A stretch of 64,000 nt of DNA, from NCBI RefSeq assembly GCF_003057875.1, contig NZ_PYXZ01000001.1, positions 124,001-188,000 on the forward strand, read 5' to 3'. Position 1 is the stretch's first letter. Each line of letters begins with the position of its first letter. A program made the position numbers and the translations under genes. Source of the DNA: Nocardioides currus. Its GTDB lineage: Bacteria; Actinomycetota; Actinomycetes; Propionibacteriales; Nocardioidaceae. Below are positions 35,098-44,198 of this stretch, piece after piece. The notes under the pieces are model-generated. The model had not been told where the DNA came from and did no database searches. It worked only from the letters and a program-made list of their open reading frames with translations.

Positions 35098-36351
35098 GTG
35101 CCCGACACCGTGCCGACCCCGGGCCGGGCGCTCGCACGACGCATCGGCACGACCGACGCCGTCGTGGTCGGCCTGAGCGCGATGCTCGGCGCCGGCGTGT
35201 TCGTCGCCTTCGCGCCGGCGGCGTCGGCGGCCGGGTCCGCGCTGCTGGTCTCGCTCGGGCTGGCGGCGCTGATCGCCTTCTGCAACGCCACGTCGTCCGC
35301 GCAGCTCGCGGCGGTCCACCCGTCGTCGGGCGGCACCTACCTCTTCGGTCGGGTCGTGCTGGGTCCGTGGTGGGGCTTCGTGGCCGGCTGGGGCTTCGTG
35401 ATCGGGAAGACGGCCTCGTGCTCGGTGATGGCGCTGGCCTTCGCGGCGTACGCCGTCCCGGGCGGCGGGTGGTGGCAGCGCGGCGCCGCGGCGGCGGCGG
35501 TGGCGCTGTTCACGGCCGCGACCTTGCGCGGCATCAACCGGACGGCCCAGGTGGCGCGGGTGCTGCTGGGGGTGACCGGCTCGGTGCTGGTCCTGGTGGT
35601 CCTGCTGTCCGCGAGCCGCGAGGTGGTCGAGGCACCCGACCCGCTCACGGGCGCGAGCACGCTCGGCGTGCTCCAGGCGGCCGGCCTGCTCTTCTTCGCC
35701 TTCGCGGGCTACGCCCGGATCGCCACGCTGGCCGAGGAGGTGCGTCGTCCCGAGCAGATCAGCCGCGCGATCCTGGTCGCGCTCGGCGTCACCCTCGCCG
35801 TCTACCTCGCCGTCGCGCTCGTGCTGGTCCGCACCCTGGGCGCCGACCTGGCGTCCTCCGCCACGCCGTTGTCCGACGCCGTGGGGGCCGTGGGGGCGGG
35901 GTGGGCGCGACCCGCAGTCCGGGTCGGCGCTGCCGCGGCCGCGCTCGGCGCCCTCCTGGCCCTGCTGGTCGGGGTCAGCCGCACCACGCTCGCGATGGCC
36001 CGCGAGCGCGACCTCCCCGCCTGGCTCGCGTCCGTCTCGGACCGGCACCGGGTGCCCGACCACGCCCAGCTCGCCGTGGGGGTGGCGGTCGTCGTGCTCG
36101 TGCTCAGCGTCGACCTGCGGGGCGCGATCGGCTTCTCGTCATTCGGCGTGCTCACCTACTACTTCGTCGCCAACGCCGCGGCGTGGCGCCAGCCCGCCGG
36201 CGAGCGACGCTGGCCCCAAGCGCTCCAGCTGCTCGGGATGTCCGGCTGCCTGGTCCTGGTCGGCACCCTGCCCGGGCCCTCCGTCCTGGCCGGCCTGGCC
36301 GTCCTCGCCGTCGGCTTGCTGGGCCGCCTCGCCCTGCGGCGACCCCGCTAG
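35098..36351 (+). CDS. APC family amino acid/polyamine permease
   Basis: A 417-residue transporter with about twelve hydrophobic helices. It opens with DAVVVGLSAMLGAGVFVAFA, the first helix with the consensus GxG break, and has FFAFAGYARIATLAEEVRRP, the sixth-helix substrate region, and later LVGVSRTTLAMARERDLP. The substrate is not readable from the sequence. It starts 1 bp after the HIT-like gene, so co-expression is likely, and its stop is 4 bp from convergent mazG. Confidence 0.92.
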   Translation: MPDTVPTPGRALARRIGTTDAVVVGLSAMLGAGVFVAFAPAASAAGSALLVSLGLAALIAFCNATSSAQLAAVHPSSGGTYLFGRVVLGPWWGFVAGWGFVIGKTASCSVMALAFAAYAVPGGGWWQRGAAAAAVALFTAATLRGINRTAQVARVLLGVTGSVLVLVVLLSASREVVEAPDPLTGASTLGVLQAAGLLFFAFAGYARIATLAEEVRRPEQISRAILVALGVTLAVYLAVALVLVRTLGADLASSATPLSDAVGAVGAGWARPAVRVGAAAAALGALLALLVGVSRTTLAMARERDLPAWLASVSDRHRVPDHAQLAVGVAVVVLVLSVDLRGAIGFSSFGVLTYYFVANAAAWRQPAGERRWPQALQLLGMSGCLVLVGTLPGPSVLAGLAVLAVGLLGRLALRRPR

Positions 36352-36355
36352 ACAC

Positions 36356-37021
36356 TCACCCCTCGGCGGCGTCGACCTCGCGGCGTACGGCGGCGCGCAG
36401 CGCCTGCTCCGGATCGACGCCCGCCGCCCGCGCCTCCCGGACGAGGTCGAGCAACCGCTCCCCCAGCACCTCGGACGTCGTGCCGTCGGAGGCACCGGTC
36501 GCCCCGTCCGCACTACGTCGCGGATCCGTGGGGGCGTCCGACGCATCGAGCCGGGCCAGGCGCTCGAGCACCTTGTCGGCGTACAGCAGAGCCGGCAGGC
36601 CGGGCGGGAGCCCGTCGGTGACCGACGACCGGTCCTTCTCGAGCGCCTTTGCCTGCTGCCACCGCTCGTTGACCTCCGCCGGCGTCAGCGAGGCGGACGC
36701 GTCGCCGAAGACGTGCCCGTTGCGGCGCACCATCTTCTCCGTGAGGCCGGCGGCGACGTCGTCGATCGTGAAGTCGCCGGCGTCGCGGGCGATCTCGGCG
36801 TGGAAGTAGACCTGGAGGAGCAGGTCGCCGAGCTCCTCGCGCAGGTGCTCGGGGTCCCCGGACTCGATCGCCTCGAGCGTCTCGTGGGTCTCCTCGAGGA
36901 GGTAGCGGGCCAGCGACAGGTGGGTCTGCCCGGCCTTCCACGGACACTCGGTCCGCAGCCGGCGCATCACCTCGACGAAGGCGACGAGGTGCTGTCCCTC
37001 GGGTGGGGTGTCCTCAGCCAC
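36356..37021 (-). CDS. mazG: MazG nucleoside triphosphate pyrophosphohydrolase
   Basis: A 221-residue MazG protein. The catalytic ExxE...ExxD pattern is LEETHETLEAIE followed by LREELGDLLLQVYFHAEIA; the C-terminal half is shorter and less conserved than in E. coli MazG, with a Pro/Ser-rich insertion. It hydrolyses (d)NTPs to monophosphates. It overlaps a SurA-like lipoprotein gene by 8 bp, and mfd lies behind that, suggesting a genome-maintenance operon. Confidence 0.93.
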   Translation of the reverse strand: MAEDTPPEGQHLVAFVEVMRRLRTECPWKAGQTHLSLARYLLEETHETLEAIESGDPEHLREELGDLLLQVYFHAEIARDAGDFTIDDVAAGLTEKMVRRNGHVFGDASASLTPAEVNERWQQAKALEKDRSSVTDGLPPGLPALLYADKVLERLARLDASDAPTDPRRSADGATGASDGTTSEVLGERLLDLVREARAAGVDPEQALRAAVRREVDAAEG

Positions 37022-37703
37022 CGCAGCGCTGGCTGACGGGCAGCGACGACGAGTAGGACGCGTCGGGGTCGGCGGCGAGGCCCGCCTTCGCCTCGTCGCT
37101 GAGCGCGAAGGAGAGGTTGGTGTCGGTCGGCACCAGCTGGCCGTCCTTCAGCTCGATGCCGTACTTCGGGTCGACCTCGATCCCGTGGACCTCGGGCCAG
37201 ACCTTGAAGATGTCGGCGCCGGCCTGGGAGACCTCGTCGGTCGTCGGGTCGGTGAAGCCCTCGTCGGTCAGCTTGGCGCGGCCGACCTGGTCGACGATGT
37301 CGTTGGCGAGCGCCTGGGTCGTCATCACCGTGATGTAGTCGTCTCGCACCTCCTCGGGCATCACCGACGCGGCGCGGGTCCGCTCGGCGAGGTCGCGCTC
37401 GTAGACGCTGCCCGGCGTGACTCCGTAGTCCTCGGCGATCTGCTCGCTCTGTGAGGTGAGGGCGAGCAGCTGCACGACGCCCTGGCGCAGCACGCCCAGC
37501 GGCACGGTCTGGCCCTCGAACTGGTCGGACAGCGCGACGCACAGGTTCTGCGCGGCCCGGTCGACGGTCCGGGTGCTGATGGTCTCGTCTCCGACCTTCG
37601 CCGCGACGCCGGGCGAGGCACTGCCGGCGCAGCCGCTGAGCAGCAGGGCGGACAGGCCCACGGCCAGGGTGGGCAGCAGACGGGGGTGGCTCACGGTTCT
37701 CAC
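37014..37703 (-). CDS. SurA N-terminal-like lipoprotein
   Basis: A 229-residue protein. Signal sequence LLPTLAVGLSALLLSGCAG contains a lipobox LSGC, so Cys25 should be lipidated. The domain behind it (ISTRTVDRAAQNLC, then VLRQGVVQLLALTSQSEQIA and YGVTPGSVYERDLAERTR) resembles the SurA/PrsA N-terminal chaperone helices. No rotamase domain is visible, so peptidyl-prolyl isomerase activity is not expected. It is located between mazG and mfd as in other actinobacteria. Confidence 0.8.
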   Translation of the reverse strand: MRTVSHPRLLPTLAVGLSALLLSGCAGSASPGVAAKVGDETISTRTVDRAAQNLCVALSDQFEGQTVPLGVLRQGVVQLLALTSQSEQIAEDYGVTPGSVYERDLAERTRAASVMPEEVRDDYITVMTTQALANDIVDQVGRAKLTDEGFTDPTTDEVSQAGADIFKVWPEVHGIEVDPKYGIELKDGQLVPTDTNLSFALSDEAKAGLAADPDASYSSSLPVSQRCGG

Positions 37704-37719
37704 TCCAGCTCGACGAGGT

Positions 37720-40700
37720 TCACGACGTGGTGGTCGGCGGATCGATGATGTCCTCGATCACGTGCCGCGCCCATTCAAGCAGGGCGATCCCGTCGATGGG
37801 ACGCCCCCCGATCACGGCGGTCTGCGGCCGCGGCACGAGGATCGTGCTCGTGGGCGCCTTGACGATGCTCTTGGGGTAGACGCGGTTGAGGCGTACGACG
37901 CGTGAGTCGGGCAGGTCGACGGGCGCGAACCGCACGTGCTTGCCGGCGATCGTGATCTCCTTGACCCCCGCCTGGCGGGCCCGGGCTCGGAACCGACCGA
38001 CGATCAGCAGCGACTCGACCTCGACCGGCGGCTGGCCGTAGCGGTCCACCATCTCCTCGCGCAGCTGGTCGACGTCGTCGTCGGAGCGCACCTCGGCGAG
38101 GCGCTTGTACATCTCGAGGCGCAGCCGCTCGGAGGGGATGTAGCCGTGGGGCAGGTGGGCGTCGACCGGCAGCTCGATGCGCACCTCACCGAGCTCGGCC
38201 TCGCCGTCGCCCTTGAAGTCCGAGACGGCCTCGCCGACGAGACGGACGTAGAGGTCGAAGCCGACGTCGGCGATGTGGCCCGACTGCTCGCCGCCGAGCA
38301 GGTTGCCGGCCCCGCGGATCTCGAGGTCCTTCATCGCGATCGCCATGCCGCCGCCCAGGTCGGAGTGCTGGGCCAGCGTCGCGAGCCGCTCGTGCGCGGT
38401 CTCGGTCAGCGGCTTCTCGGCCGGGTAGAGGAAGTAGGCGTAGGCCCGCTCGCGCGAGCGACCCACGCGCCCGCGCAGCTGGTGCAGCTGCGAGAGGCCG
38501 AGGGTGTCGGAGCGCTCGATGATCATGGTGTTGGCGTTGGAGACGTCGAGGCCCGACTCGACGATGGTGGTGCACACCAGCACGTCGAAGCGCTTCTCCC
38601 AGAAGTCGAGCATCACCTGCTCGAGCTGGTGCTCCCCCATCTGCCCGTGCGCCGTCGCCACCCGCGCCTCGGGCACCAGCTCGCGGAGGTGGGCCGCGGC
38701 CTTCTCGATCGAGTTGACGCGGTTGTGGATGAAGAAGACCTGTCCCTCGCGCAGCAGCTCGCGGCGTACGGCGGCGATCACCTGCCGGTCCTCGTAGGCG
38801 CCGACGTAGGTCAGCACCGGGTGCCGCTCCTCCGGCGGGGTGGTGATCGTGGACATCTCGCGGATGCCGGTGACCGCCATCTCGAGGGTGCGCGGGATCG
38901 GCGTCGCACTCATGGACAGCACGTCCACACTGGTGCGCAGGCGCTTCATCTGCTCCTTGTGCTCGACGCCGAAGCGCTGCTCCTCGTCGACGATGATCAG
39001 CCCGAGGTCCTTCATCGTGATGTCCGGGTTGAGCAGCCGATGGGTGCCGACGACGATGTCGACGGACCCGTCCTCGAGCCCGGCGATCACCTCGCGCGCC
39101 TCCTTGTCGGTCTGGAAGCGCGAGAGCCCCTTGAGCACGACCGGGAAGCCGCTCATCCGCTCGGTGAAGGTGGAGAGGTGCTGCGTGACGAGCAGCGTGG
39201 TCGGCACGAGCACGGCGACCTGCTTGCCGTCCTGGACGGCCTTGAACGCCGCGCGCACCGCGATCTCGGTCTTGCCGTAGCCGACGTCGCCGCACACGAG
39301 GCGGTCCATCGGGACGGTGCGCCGCATGTCGCCCTTCACCTCGTCGACCGTCGTCAGCTGGTCGGGCGTCTCGTTGAACGGGAACGCGTCCTCGAGCTCG
39401 CGCTGCCACGGGGTGTCGGGACCGAACGCGTGGCCCTTCGTGGCCTGCCGCGCGGCGTACAGCTTGATCAGCTCGGCCGCGATCTCGCGGACCGCCTTGC
39501 GGGCGCGGTTCTTGCGCTTGGTCCAGTCACCGCCGCCGAGCCGGTCGAGACTGGGCTGCTCGCCGCCGACGTAGCGGGTGATCTGGTCGAGGGTGTCGGC
39601 CGGGACGTAGAGCCGGTCCGGCGGCGCGCCCCGCTTGGCGGAGCCGTACTCGAGGACGAGGTACTCCCGCGTCGCGCCCTGCATCTCGCGCTGCTTCATC
39701 TCCACGAACCGACCGACGCCGTGCTGCTCGTGCACGACGTAGTCGCCGGCCTTGAGCTCGAGCGGGTCGATCTGCTTCTTGCGGCGCGCGGGCATCTTGC
39801 GCATGTCGCGCGTCGAGCCCTTCTGCCCCGAGAGGTCCTCGCCGGTGAGCAGCGCGACCCGGGTGTCGGGGTCGACGAACCCGGACACCAGGCAGCCGGT
39901 GGTCACGGTGACGACGCTCGCGTCGCCCGAGACGTCCACGTCGGAGAAGGCCGCGGGCACGTCGTGCTCGGCCAGCACCTCGACCATCCGCTCGGCCGGC
40001 CCGTGGCCCTGGTGGACGACGGTCACGCGGTAGCCGTCGGCGAGCCACCCACGGATGTCGCTGATCGCCTTCTCGATGTCGCCCCGGTAGGCCTCGGCGG
40101 GCTGCAGGGCCAGGGCCCGGGAGGGTACGGCGCCCGCGAGGACGTCGACGTCGGGCACCTCCTCGGACGTGGGGGTCTCGATGCCGAAGGGGCTGACGGT
40201 CCACCAGCCGAGGTTGCGCTCGATCGCGCTGCCCCGCACGTCGGCCACCTCGCGGTAGGACGCGGCCCCGAGGTCGATCGGCGACTGGCCGCCACCGGCC
40301 GCGGCGGCCCAGCTCGCGCCGAGGAACTCCTCGCTGGTCGCGACCAGGTCGTGGGCGCGCGTGCGGGCACGCTCGGGGTCGAGGACGAGCACCGTCGTGG
40401 TGTCGGGCAGCAGGTCGACCAGCAGCTCCATGTCGTCGACGAGCACGGGCGCGAGCGACTCCATGCCCTCGACCGCGATGCCGGCGGCGATCTTGTCGGT
40501 GAGCTCCAGCAGCTGCGGGTGCGCCTGCCCGAGGGCGGCCGCCCGGCGGCGTACCTCCTCGGTCAGGAGCAGCTCGCGGCACGGCGGCGCCCAGAGGCGG
40601 TCGAGGGTCTCGACCGTGCGCTGGTCGGCGACCGAGAACGAGCGGATCTCCTCGACCTCGTCGCCCCAGAACTCCACCCGCAGCGGGTGCTCCTCGGTCG

Positions 40701-41307
40701 GGGGAAAGACGTCGACGATGCCGCCGCGCACCGCGAACTCGCCGCGCTTCTCGACCATGTCGACGCGGGAGTAGGCCGCATCCGCGAGCCCGCGCACCAC
40801 GTCGTCCAGCGCCGCGCTGCTGCCCTTGGTCAGCTCGACCGGCTCGAGGTCGGCCAGACCCTTCACCTGCGGCTGGAGGATCGAGCGGACCGGGGCGACG
40901 ACGACGCGCACGGGTCCGTTGGTGGCGTCGGCGCCCGGGTGACGCAGGCGTCGCAGCACCGCGAGCCGGCGACCGACGGTGTCGCTGCGCGGGCTCAGCC
41001 GCTCGTGCGGCAGCGTCTCCCAGGACGGGTAGTAGGCGACGAGCGCCGGGTCGACCAGGTCCGCCAGCTCGGTGACGAGGTCCTCGGCCTCCCGGGCGGT
41101 CGCGGTCACGGCCAGCACGGTGCGCCCCGCGTCGACCAGCCCCTTGACCACCAGCGGCCGGACCGCGGCCGGACCGGTGAGGTCGAGAGCGCGCACCTGG
41201 CCGGCCCCGGCCATCGCCTCGGCCAGGACCGGACCGCCCAGGACGGCGTCGGCGACCGCCGTCACCGGGGACTGCGGGACGGTGGTTCGTGGCACTGCGG
41301 CGGACAC
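37720..41307 (-). CDS. mfd: Transcription-repair coupling factor Mfd
   Basis: An 1195-residue ATP-dependent DNA translocase. N-terminal UvrB-like module with YYPSWETLPHERLSP, RNA polymerase-interacting domain around residue 500-600 (YVVHEQHGVGRFV), then the RecG-like motor with CGDVGYGKTEIAVRAAF (Walker A) and IIVDEEQRFGVEHKEQ (DEEQ), and the TRCF domain at the C-terminus. It removes stalled RNA polymerase and recruits UvrA. The GTG at 41307 lies 8 bases after GGAGG; a longer frame extends upstream but has no homology-like features. Confidence 0.97.
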   Translation of the reverse strand: MSAAVPRTTVPQSPVTAVADAVLGGPVLAEAMAGAGQVRALDLTGPAAVRPLVVKGLVDAGRTVLAVTATAREAEDLVTELADLVDPALVAYYPSWETLPHERLSPRSDTVGRRLAVLRRLRHPGADATNGPVRVVVAPVRSILQPQVKGLADLEPVELTKGSSAALDDVVRGLADAAYSRVDMVEKRGEFAVRGGIVDVFPPTEEHPLRVEFWGDEVEEIRSFSVADQRTVETLDRLWAPPCRELLLTEEVRRRAAALGQAHPQLLELTDKIAAGIAVEGMESLAPVLVDDMELLVDLLPDTTTVLVLDPERARTRAHDLVATSEEFLGASWAAAAGGGQSPIDLGAASYREVADVRGSAIERNLGWWTVSPFGIETPTSEEVPDVDVLAGAVPSRALALQPAEAYRGDIEKAISDIRGWLADGYRVTVVHQGHGPAERMVEVLAEHDVPAAFSDVDVSGDASVVTVTTGCLVSGFVDPDTRVALLTGEDLSGQKGSTRDMRKMPARRKKQIDPLELKAGDYVVHEQHGVGRFVEMKQREMQGATREYLVLEYGSAKRGAPPDRLYVPADTLDQITRYVGGEQPSLDRLGGGDWTKRKNRARKAVREIAAELIKLYAARQATKGHAFGPDTPWQRELEDAFPFNETPDQLTTVDEVKGDMRRTVPMDRLVCGDVGYGKTEIAVRAAFKAVQDGKQVAVLVPTTLLVTQHLSTFTERMSGFPVVLKGLSRFQTDKEAREVIAGLEDGSVDIVVGTHRLLNPDITMKDLGLIIVDEEQRFGVEHKEQMKRLRTSVDVLSMSATPIPRTLEMAVTGIREMSTITTPPEERHPVLTYVGAYEDRQVIAAVRRELLREGQVFFIHNRVNSIEKAAAHLRELVPEARVATAHGQMGEHQLEQVMLDFWEKRFDVLVCTTIVESGLDVSNANTMIIERSDTLGLSQLHQLRGRVGRSRERAYAYFLYPAEKPLTETAHERLATLAQHSDLGGGMAIAMKDLEIRGAGNLLGGEQSGHIADVGFDLYVRLVGEAVSDFKGDGEAELGEVRIELPVDAHLPHGYIPSERLRLEMYKRLAEVRSDDDVDQLREEMVDRYGQPPVEVESLLIVGRFRARARQAGVKEITIAGKHVRFAPVDLPDSRVVRLNRVYPKSIVKAPTSTILVPRPQTAVIGGRPIDGIALLEWARHVIEDIIDPPTTTS

Positions 41308-41425
41308 TGCGACCTCCAGGGTGGAACGCGGACAGACCCCCAACCGGACACGGGTGGGGGTTCGGGGAAAGTCTACTGACGACGCATGGTTTGAGGCACG
41401 GGGAGGCGGGGTAGGGCCTCGGCAG

Positions 41426-41477
41426 CGGGTCGGCAACCGACCCGGCCAACGTCATCGAGGAGTGCCCCGAGCACTCC
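41426..41477 (+). promoter_or_regulatory. Two short hairpins in the leader of a secreted protein gene
   Basis: CGGGTCGG/CCGACCCG (41426-41433, 41437-41444) and GGAGTGC/GCACTCC (41459-41465, 41471-41477) are perfect inverted repeats 14 bases apart, immediately upstream of the ribosome-binding site of the gene starting at 41499. They may stabilise the mRNA leader or bind a regulator. The 191-bp gap also holds the mfd promoter. Confidence 0.35.
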
Positions 41478-41498
41478 GCGAACAGGGAAGAGGGAGCA

Positions 41499-42152
41499 AT
41501 GCGCTTCAACCGAATCATCGCCGGCACCGTCACCGCCGGCCTCGTCGGCCTCGTGCCCGTGGCTGTGTCCTCGCCGGCCAGCGCGACCGACAACCTCACG
41601 ACCGTGACCACCGTCTCGAGCTACACCGAGGTCCCGATCACGTACGGCGACACGATCACGCTGTCGTCGGACGTGGCCGCCTCCGACGGCGGCAGCGCCT
41701 ACAAGGGTGTCGTCGCGCTCCAGGCCTCGACGGACGGCGTCAACTTCGCCACCGTCGCCACCGGCGAGAACAGCTACTCCTCGTTCGAGGTGAAGCCGAC
41801 CGCCAACACCCTCTACAAGGTCGTCTACAGCGGCTACACCGCGACGAGCACCTACGAGGACAACTACGCGCCGAGCGAGTCGGCGCCGTTCGCCGTCACG
41901 GTCAAGCGCAAGGCCGTCTTCAAGACGCCCGGCCTGTTCCTCGTCGGCAAGATCAAGCCCGACTTCGGTGGCAAGAAGGTCATCCTGAAGAAGAAGAAGG
42001 GCAAGAAGTACGTCGCGTGGAAGAAGGTCAAGACGAACAAGAAGGGCGCGTTCCGGGTCAAGGCCCCGAACAAGTCGGGCTTCAAGTTCACCGTGACCAT
42101 CCCCGGCGACGCCAAGTTCGTGGGCTTCACCGAGGCCTACCAGGTCTACTGA
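41499..42152 (+). CDS. Secreted beta-rich protein, unknown function
   Basis: A 217-residue protein with a signal peptide (IIAGTVTAGLVGLVPVAVSS, cleavage after ASA near residue 30). The first mature domain is Ser/Thr/Tyr-rich with ITYGDTITLSSDVAASDGGS, an Ig-like pattern. The second is basic and Lys-rich (KKVILKKKKGKKYVAWKKVK), a common C-terminal beta module of actinobacterial secreted proteins. Function is unknown. AGAGGGA precedes the ATG and a strong terminator follows. Confidence 0.82.
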   Translation: MRFNRIIAGTVTAGLVGLVPVAVSSPASATDNLTTVTTVSSYTEVPITYGDTITLSSDVAASDGGSAYKGVVALQASTDGVNFATVATGENSYSSFEVKPTANTLYKVVYSGYTATSTYEDNYAPSESAPFAVTVKRKAVFKTPGLFLVGKIKPDFGGKKVILKKKKGKKYVAWKKVKTNKKGAFRVKAPNKSGFKFTVTIPGDAKFVGFTEAYQVY

Positions 42153-42170
42153 TCCGCCCCTGATCGCGGC

Positions 42171-42200
42171 ACGACCCCGGACCGGCTGGTCCGGGGTCGT
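42171..42200 (+). terminator. Rho-independent-type terminator
   Basis: A perfect 13-bp stem, 42171-42183 with 42188-42200, loop GGCT, about 18 bases after the stop of the secreted protein gene. Confidence 0.85.
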
Positions 42201-42302
42201 TCCATGTCCGGAACCTTCCTCTGGCCGCCACGCGCCTGTCCTGTCTAGGCTCGCCACCAAGGTCGACGGGGCGTCGGCCGACCAACCCGGGGGGAACGAT
42301 CG

Positions 42303-43751
42303 ATGAAGCTGGCCCGCGCGTCCGCGCTCTTCTGCACCGCACTCGTCGCGACCATGCTCGCGCTGGTGCCGACCGCACCGGCCCACGCCGCGGTCACCGT
42401 CTTCACCGTGCCGACCAGCAACGCCGACCTGGGCCGGATCACCACGGCCCCCAACGGCGACATGTGGTTCATCGAGCGCGACGCGAACAAGATCGGCCGG
42501 ATCACCCCGGCCGGGGTGGTCACCGAGTTCAACCTGCCGACGCAGACGGTGGGCGACTCGAGCGTCTACGGCATCGACGTCGCCGCCGACGGCACCGTCT
42601 GGGTGGTGTGGGACTCCGGGTGGAACGCGCTCGGCTTTCATCCCTCCAACCCCGGAGCCGCCGTCAACTACGACCTCGGCGACTATCCGTACGGCGGCGA
42701 GGTCCGTGTTGCCCCTGACGGACGCGTCTTCGTCACCATGAACTACGACGAGTCGGGCGTCGCCACGCTGGCCCCCGGCTCCTCCGACTTCTTCTGGTCC
42801 GCCAACGCCCCCGAGTGCGAGGACGTGCTCGGCGAGGCGGCCGACGGTTCCATGTGGTGCCAGGGCGGCGGGCTCGACCAGCTCGTCCACCTGAATGCCG
42901 ACGGCACCGGCGGCGTGACCTACCCGCTGCCCTCCGACGCGACGTACCCCAACGGCCTCGCCGCCGGTCCGGTCGGCTCGATCTGGTTCACCCGCAGCTC
43001 CTCGGGGACGATGTTCACCTCGCCCAACAACGGCTCGGTCGGCTACCTCGACCAGGCCAGCGGTGCGACGAGGATCTGGAGCACGGGCTCGCGCACCGCG
43101 CCCTCGGACCTGATCCAGGCGCCCGACGGGACGATGTGGTTCACCAACCGAGGCGCCGCGCCCGCCATCGGCCACATCAACGCCGCCGGCGTCGGCGCGA
43201 TCACCGCGGTCGGCAACTACGAGCCGACCTCCCTGACCTGGGGAGCGGACGGCGCGATCTGGTTCACCGACGCGAAGAACAACGCGATCGTCCGCGTGAC
43301 GCCCGACCAGCTCCAGACCACCAACGTCGACGTGGGGACGGGCGCCACGATGATCACGGGCTCCACCCCGCCGCCTCCGGGTCCCGTCCCCGGCACGCCC
43401 GGCGTCCCGCCGGCACCCGGCACGAAGGGCCTGCCGACCGGCACGATGACCAAGCCCAAGGGTGTGGTGAAGGTGAAGCAGGCGAAGGTGCCCGTCGCGG
43501 TCTCCTGCCCGACGTCCGCCACGCGGGGCTGCATCGGCTCGGTGAAGGTCAGCAAGGGGAAGAAGGCCGTCACCAGGGCGGCGTCCTACCGTCTCGCCAG
43601 CGGCACGTCCACGACCGTCAGGGCGAAGCTCACCGGCCCCGGGAAGCGGATCGTCAAGCCCGGCAAGCGGGTCAGGCTCTCGGCCTCGCTGACCAGGGTC
43701 GGGGCGAAGAAGCCGTCGGTGAAGCGGTCGTTCACGGCCCTCAGGAGGTAG
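42303..43751 (+). CDS. Secreted Vgb-like beta-propeller protein
   Basis: A 482-residue protein. Signal peptide 1-29 (ending APAHA). A beta-propeller follows to about residue 350, with blade signatures such as PNGDMWFIERDANKIGRI and PVGSIWFTRSS, as in virginiamycin B lyase-like propellers. A Pro-rich linker covers about 355-378. The last 100 residues form a Lys/Ser/Thr-rich beta module. True Vgb lyases are shorter and cytosolic, so lyase activity is not implied. A -10-like TAGGCT sits at 42246-42251. Its end overlaps the VOC gene by 11 bp. Confidence 0.82.
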   Translation: MKLARASALFCTALVATMLALVPTAPAHAAVTVFTVPTSNADLGRITTAPNGDMWFIERDANKIGRITPAGVVTEFNLPTQTVGDSSVYGIDVAADGTVWVVWDSGWNALGFHPSNPGAAVNYDLGDYPYGGEVRVAPDGRVFVTMNYDESGVATLAPGSSDFFWSANAPECEDVLGEAADGSMWCQGGGLDQLVHLNADGTGGVTYPLPSDATYPNGLAAGPVGSIWFTRSSSGTMFTSPNNGSVGYLDQASGATRIWSTGSRTAPSDLIQAPDGTMWFTNRGAAPAIGHINAAGVGAITAVGNYEPTSLTWGADGAIWFTDAKNNAIVRVTPDQLQTTNVDVGTGATMITGSTPPPPGPVPGTPGVPPAPGTKGLPTGTMTKPKGVVKVKQAKVPVAVSCPTSATRGCIGSVKVSKGKKAVTRAASYRLASGTSTTVRAKLTGPGKRIVKPGKRVRLSASLTRVGAKKPSVKRSFTALRR

Positions 43752-44142
43752 TCGACACCTCCGCCTCCGAGCGCAGGATGCAGAACTCGTTGCCCTCCGG
43801 GTCGGCAAGGACGACCCAGCCGGTGCCGGGACCGTACTTCCCGCGCTGGTCGCCGACCTGGCGCGCGCCGAGACCGAGCACCCGCTCGACCTCGTCGTCA
43901 CGGCTGCCCGCGCGCGGGCGGAGGTCGAAGTGGATGCGCTTGCGGACGGCGGAGAGGTCGTCGGCGACCTCGATGAACAGGATCGAGTGACCCGTCTCGG
44001 CGTCGCGGATCATGCACTCCTCGTGCCCCGGCAGGTTGGGATCGCCCTCGATGTCGACGTAGCCCAGCAGCTGCTTCCACCACTCGGAGAGCTCGTAGGC
44101 GTTGGCGCAGTCGATGGTCGTGTGCGAGACGAAGGAGGTCAT
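43741..44142 (-). CDS. VOC family protein
   Basis: A 133-residue single-module VOC protein. It starts VSHTTIDCANAYELSEWWKQ and ends WVVLADPEGNEFCILRSEAE, as do many actinobacterial glyoxalase-like proteins. The ligand or metal residues are partly conserved (His near the start, Glu near the end). Function unknown. GAAGGAGG is not visible on this strand; the start ATG at 44142 fits the domain. It is convergent with the Vgb-like gene. Confidence 0.88.
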   Translation of the reverse strand: MTSFVSHTTIDCANAYELSEWWKQLLGYVDIEGDPNLPGHEECMIRDAETGHSILFIEVADDLSAVRKRIHFDLRPRAGSRDDEVERVLGLGARQVGDQRGKYGPGTGWVVLADPEGNEFCILRSEAEVSTTS

Positions 44143-44198
44143 GGCACGCAGGCTCCCACCGGCCGCCGACACCCGGCAACGGCGTTTACGCTGACGAG

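Noticed and set aside
37936-41379. 1147-residue open frame opposite mfd
   Set aside because: It is the antisense shadow of a confidently recognised mfd gene; in this GC range, long antisense frames occur by codon-position bias and the translated sequence is His/Arg/Asp-rich without any motif.
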